Shown piece after piece: positions 6,139 through 6,921 of a stretch of DNA of 6,921 bases (the stretch's first letter is position 1; each line of letters begins with the position of its first letter). A program made the translations under genes and the position numbers. Below the pieces are notes generated by a model that saw nothing but the letters and a program-made list of their open reading frames with translations, ran no database searches and was not told the DNA's origin. Source of the stretch: Bacteroidota bacterium (lineage in GTDB: Bacteria > Bacteroidota > Bacteroidia > Sphingobacteriales > Sphingobacteriaceae); assembly GCA_025355225.1 (NCBI GenBank), contig JANYAB010000344.1:1-6921 (forward strand). The letters run 5' to 3'.

Positions 6139-6225
6139 CACCTAAATCCTCTCCAAAGGAGAGGACTTGAAAACAGAGCTTCGAAAGTCTCCCCTACCGG
6201 GGGAGATTTAGAGGGGGCTTGGGCT
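6139..6225. repeat. Dispersed hairpin repeat, copy 2 (paired, facing units)
   Basis: Two related units face each other. Unit A (6139-6168) has an 8-bp stem, TCCTCTCC (6147-6154) with GGAGAGGA (6158-6165), and an AAA loop. Unit B (6184-6225) is the near-identical partner of copy 1 and has a 7-bp stem, TCTCCCC (6188-6194) with GGGGAGA (6200-6206). Read on the same sense, A and the reverse complement of B (6214 to 6185) agree at 18 of 30 positions, sharing CTAAATC before and GACTT after the stem. The stems differ in sequence but both still pair. The element ends 4 nt before the phosphoesterase stop codon on the minus strand. In other frames the repeat is translated into spurious short ORFs. Confidence 0.75.
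6185..6206 (-). terminator. Possible terminator of the phosphoesterase gene, formed by repeat unit B
   Basis: On the minus strand the 7-bp stem TCTCCCC/GGGGAGA with a 5-nt loop is followed by CTTT only, so the U-tract is poor. Its place, 23 nt after the phosphoesterase stop and upstream of the epimerase promoter region, suits a terminator. Unit A further downstream (stem 6147-6165) could assist. Confidence 0.35.
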
Positions 6226-6229
6226 GGGC

Positions 6230-6921
6230 TTAATCATCATCCTTCTTTTTCTTCTCCAATATCACAAAGGCGCTTCGTTTTGGGGCAGGCATTACTGAAT
6301 TTTCACCTTTGACAGATTTCCAAATCACTTCGTTCAGTTCCCGGTCGGGCACAGCATCTTCTTTGGCCAGGTTAAAATACTCCGAGCGTTTACTGCTTTC
6401 GTTCACTACTATGTTCCGCTGTTCTAAATTAACCTGGGCAGCTTTGGTAACGTAGGGGCTAAAATCGGGTTTACTGGTAAAACACTCGTACAGGGGCATG
6501 GCTGCGGCATCATACTGACTCATAGGTGGTAAGCCAAGGATCAATTCAATTGTGCGCAGCACACCCGAAGTTGAATACATATTATGGATAGCGGCACTGC
6601 GCTTTACATAAGGGCCCGCCAGATATACCGGGGAGCGGTGGGCATCGATATGGTCCGGGCCATCCTGGGCGTCATCTTCTAAAATAAACACAGCGGACTC
6701 TTTCCAGATAGGGCTTTTTGAAAGATGTTCGATAAACTGCCCTACTGCCAGATCGTTATCGGCCACGGCGGCTGTGGGCGAATATGCACCTTTGTGCTGT
6801 CCGCTCGTATGATCGTTCGATATACGAACACTGTTAAAACGCGGCACAGCATTTATAGCAAGCAGTGAGTCAAAATCGTGCGCCCATATTTCAACTCTTT
6901 TCACATCCTTTATAGAAAGAT
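6230..6921 (-). CDS. Phosphoesterase / alkaline-phosphatase-superfamily protein, C-terminal part
   Basis: The frame stays open to the right edge, so the N-terminal part is outside the window; the GTG at 6904 is internal, not a start. About 230 residues are visible. Counting from 6904, SVRISNDHTSG (25-35) and ILEDDAQDGPDHIDAHR (74-90) are the metal-binding blocks of the phosphoesterase family PF04185, related to acid phosphatase/phospholipase C. Asp, His and Asp-His-x-x-x-His residues would hold divalent metals. SPVYLAGPYVKR (91-102) and STSGVLRTIELILGLPPMSQYDAAAMPL (111-138) complete the fold. The context matches the YncE-like propeller plus phosphatase proteins of Bacteroidota, which are normally exported, but the propeller part cannot be seen. 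The C-terminus is Lys/Asp-rich (KKKKKDDD). The substrate is unknown. It lies upstream of the epimerase operon on the same strand, with 226 nt and a repeat between, so it is probably a separate transcript. Confidence 0.84.
   Translation of the reverse strand, partial: LSIKDVKRVEIWAHDFDSLLAINAVPRFNSVRISNDHTSGQHKGAYSPTAAVADNDLAVGQFIEHLSKSPIWKESAVFILEDDAQDGPDHIDAHRSPVYLAGPYVKRSAAIHNMYSTSGVLRTIELILGLPPMSQYDAAAMPLYECFTSKPDFSPYVTKAAQVNLEQRNIVVNESSKRSEYFNLAKEDAVPDRELNEVIWKSVKGENSVMPAPKRSAFVILEKKKKDDD

Noticed and set aside
6106..6312. Plus-strand 68-codon ORF across the repeat region
   Set aside because: Its N-terminal half is a translation of the dispersed hairpin repeat (the HLNPLQRRGLE and KVSPTGGDLEGA strings are hallmarks of that repeat) and the rest lies antisense to the phosphoesterase 3' end.

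Overview
The window looks like a piece of a Bacteroidota chromosome, most likely Sphingobacteriaceae (Mucilaginibacter/Pedobacter type). This is inferred from several signs: an OMP_b-brl_3-type TonB-dependent receptor end, a MutS relative with membrane segments, A-rich leaders without Shine-Dalgarno sequences, TAnnTTTG-like promoter elements, and G/C-rich hairpin repeats of a kind I recognise from this group. There are no rRNA or tRNA genes, no CRISPR array and no insertion sequence.

Layout from left to right. (1) The 3' part of an outer-membrane beta-barrel receptor gene (+) runs in from the left edge to 738 and ends at a strong intrinsic terminator (762-807). (2) A convergent gene (-, 812-2620) encodes a MutS-family ATPase with predicted N-terminal and central membrane segments and no mismatch-recognition domain. 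(3) A 144-bp divergent promoter region separates it from rlmH (+, 2765-3238), the 23S rRNA pseudouridine-1915 N3-methyltransferase. This region carries an 18-bp perfect inverted repeat built from degenerate 8-nt units. (4) A 134-bp convergent gap holds a degenerate 7-nt tandem repeat and one copy of a 42-bp dispersed hairpin repeat. (5) A run of minus-strand genes follows. In transcription order it is: a phosphoesterase truncated by the right edge (6230-6921), an aldose-1-epimerase-like protein (5137-6003), a SAM-dependent methyltransferase (4372-5133; 3 nt after the epimerase, so surely co-transcribed), and a secreted beta-lactamase-fold serine hydrolase (3373-4281). A second, paired copy of the dispersed repeat sits between the phosphoesterase and the epimerase.

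The genes do not form an obvious single pathway: housekeeping (rlmH), envelope (receptor, secreted hydrolase), sugar metabolism (epimerase) and uncharacterised functions (methyltransferase, MutS-like ATPase). I see no convincing new defence, mobile or biosynthetic system. The least explained content is the intergenic DNA. A hairpin element occurs twice, each time at the stop codon of a minus-strand gene, and once as two facing units whose stems differ by compensatory changes. Three of the five gaps carry degenerate 7-8 nt tandem repeats. The MutS-like membrane ATPase is the most interesting protein.
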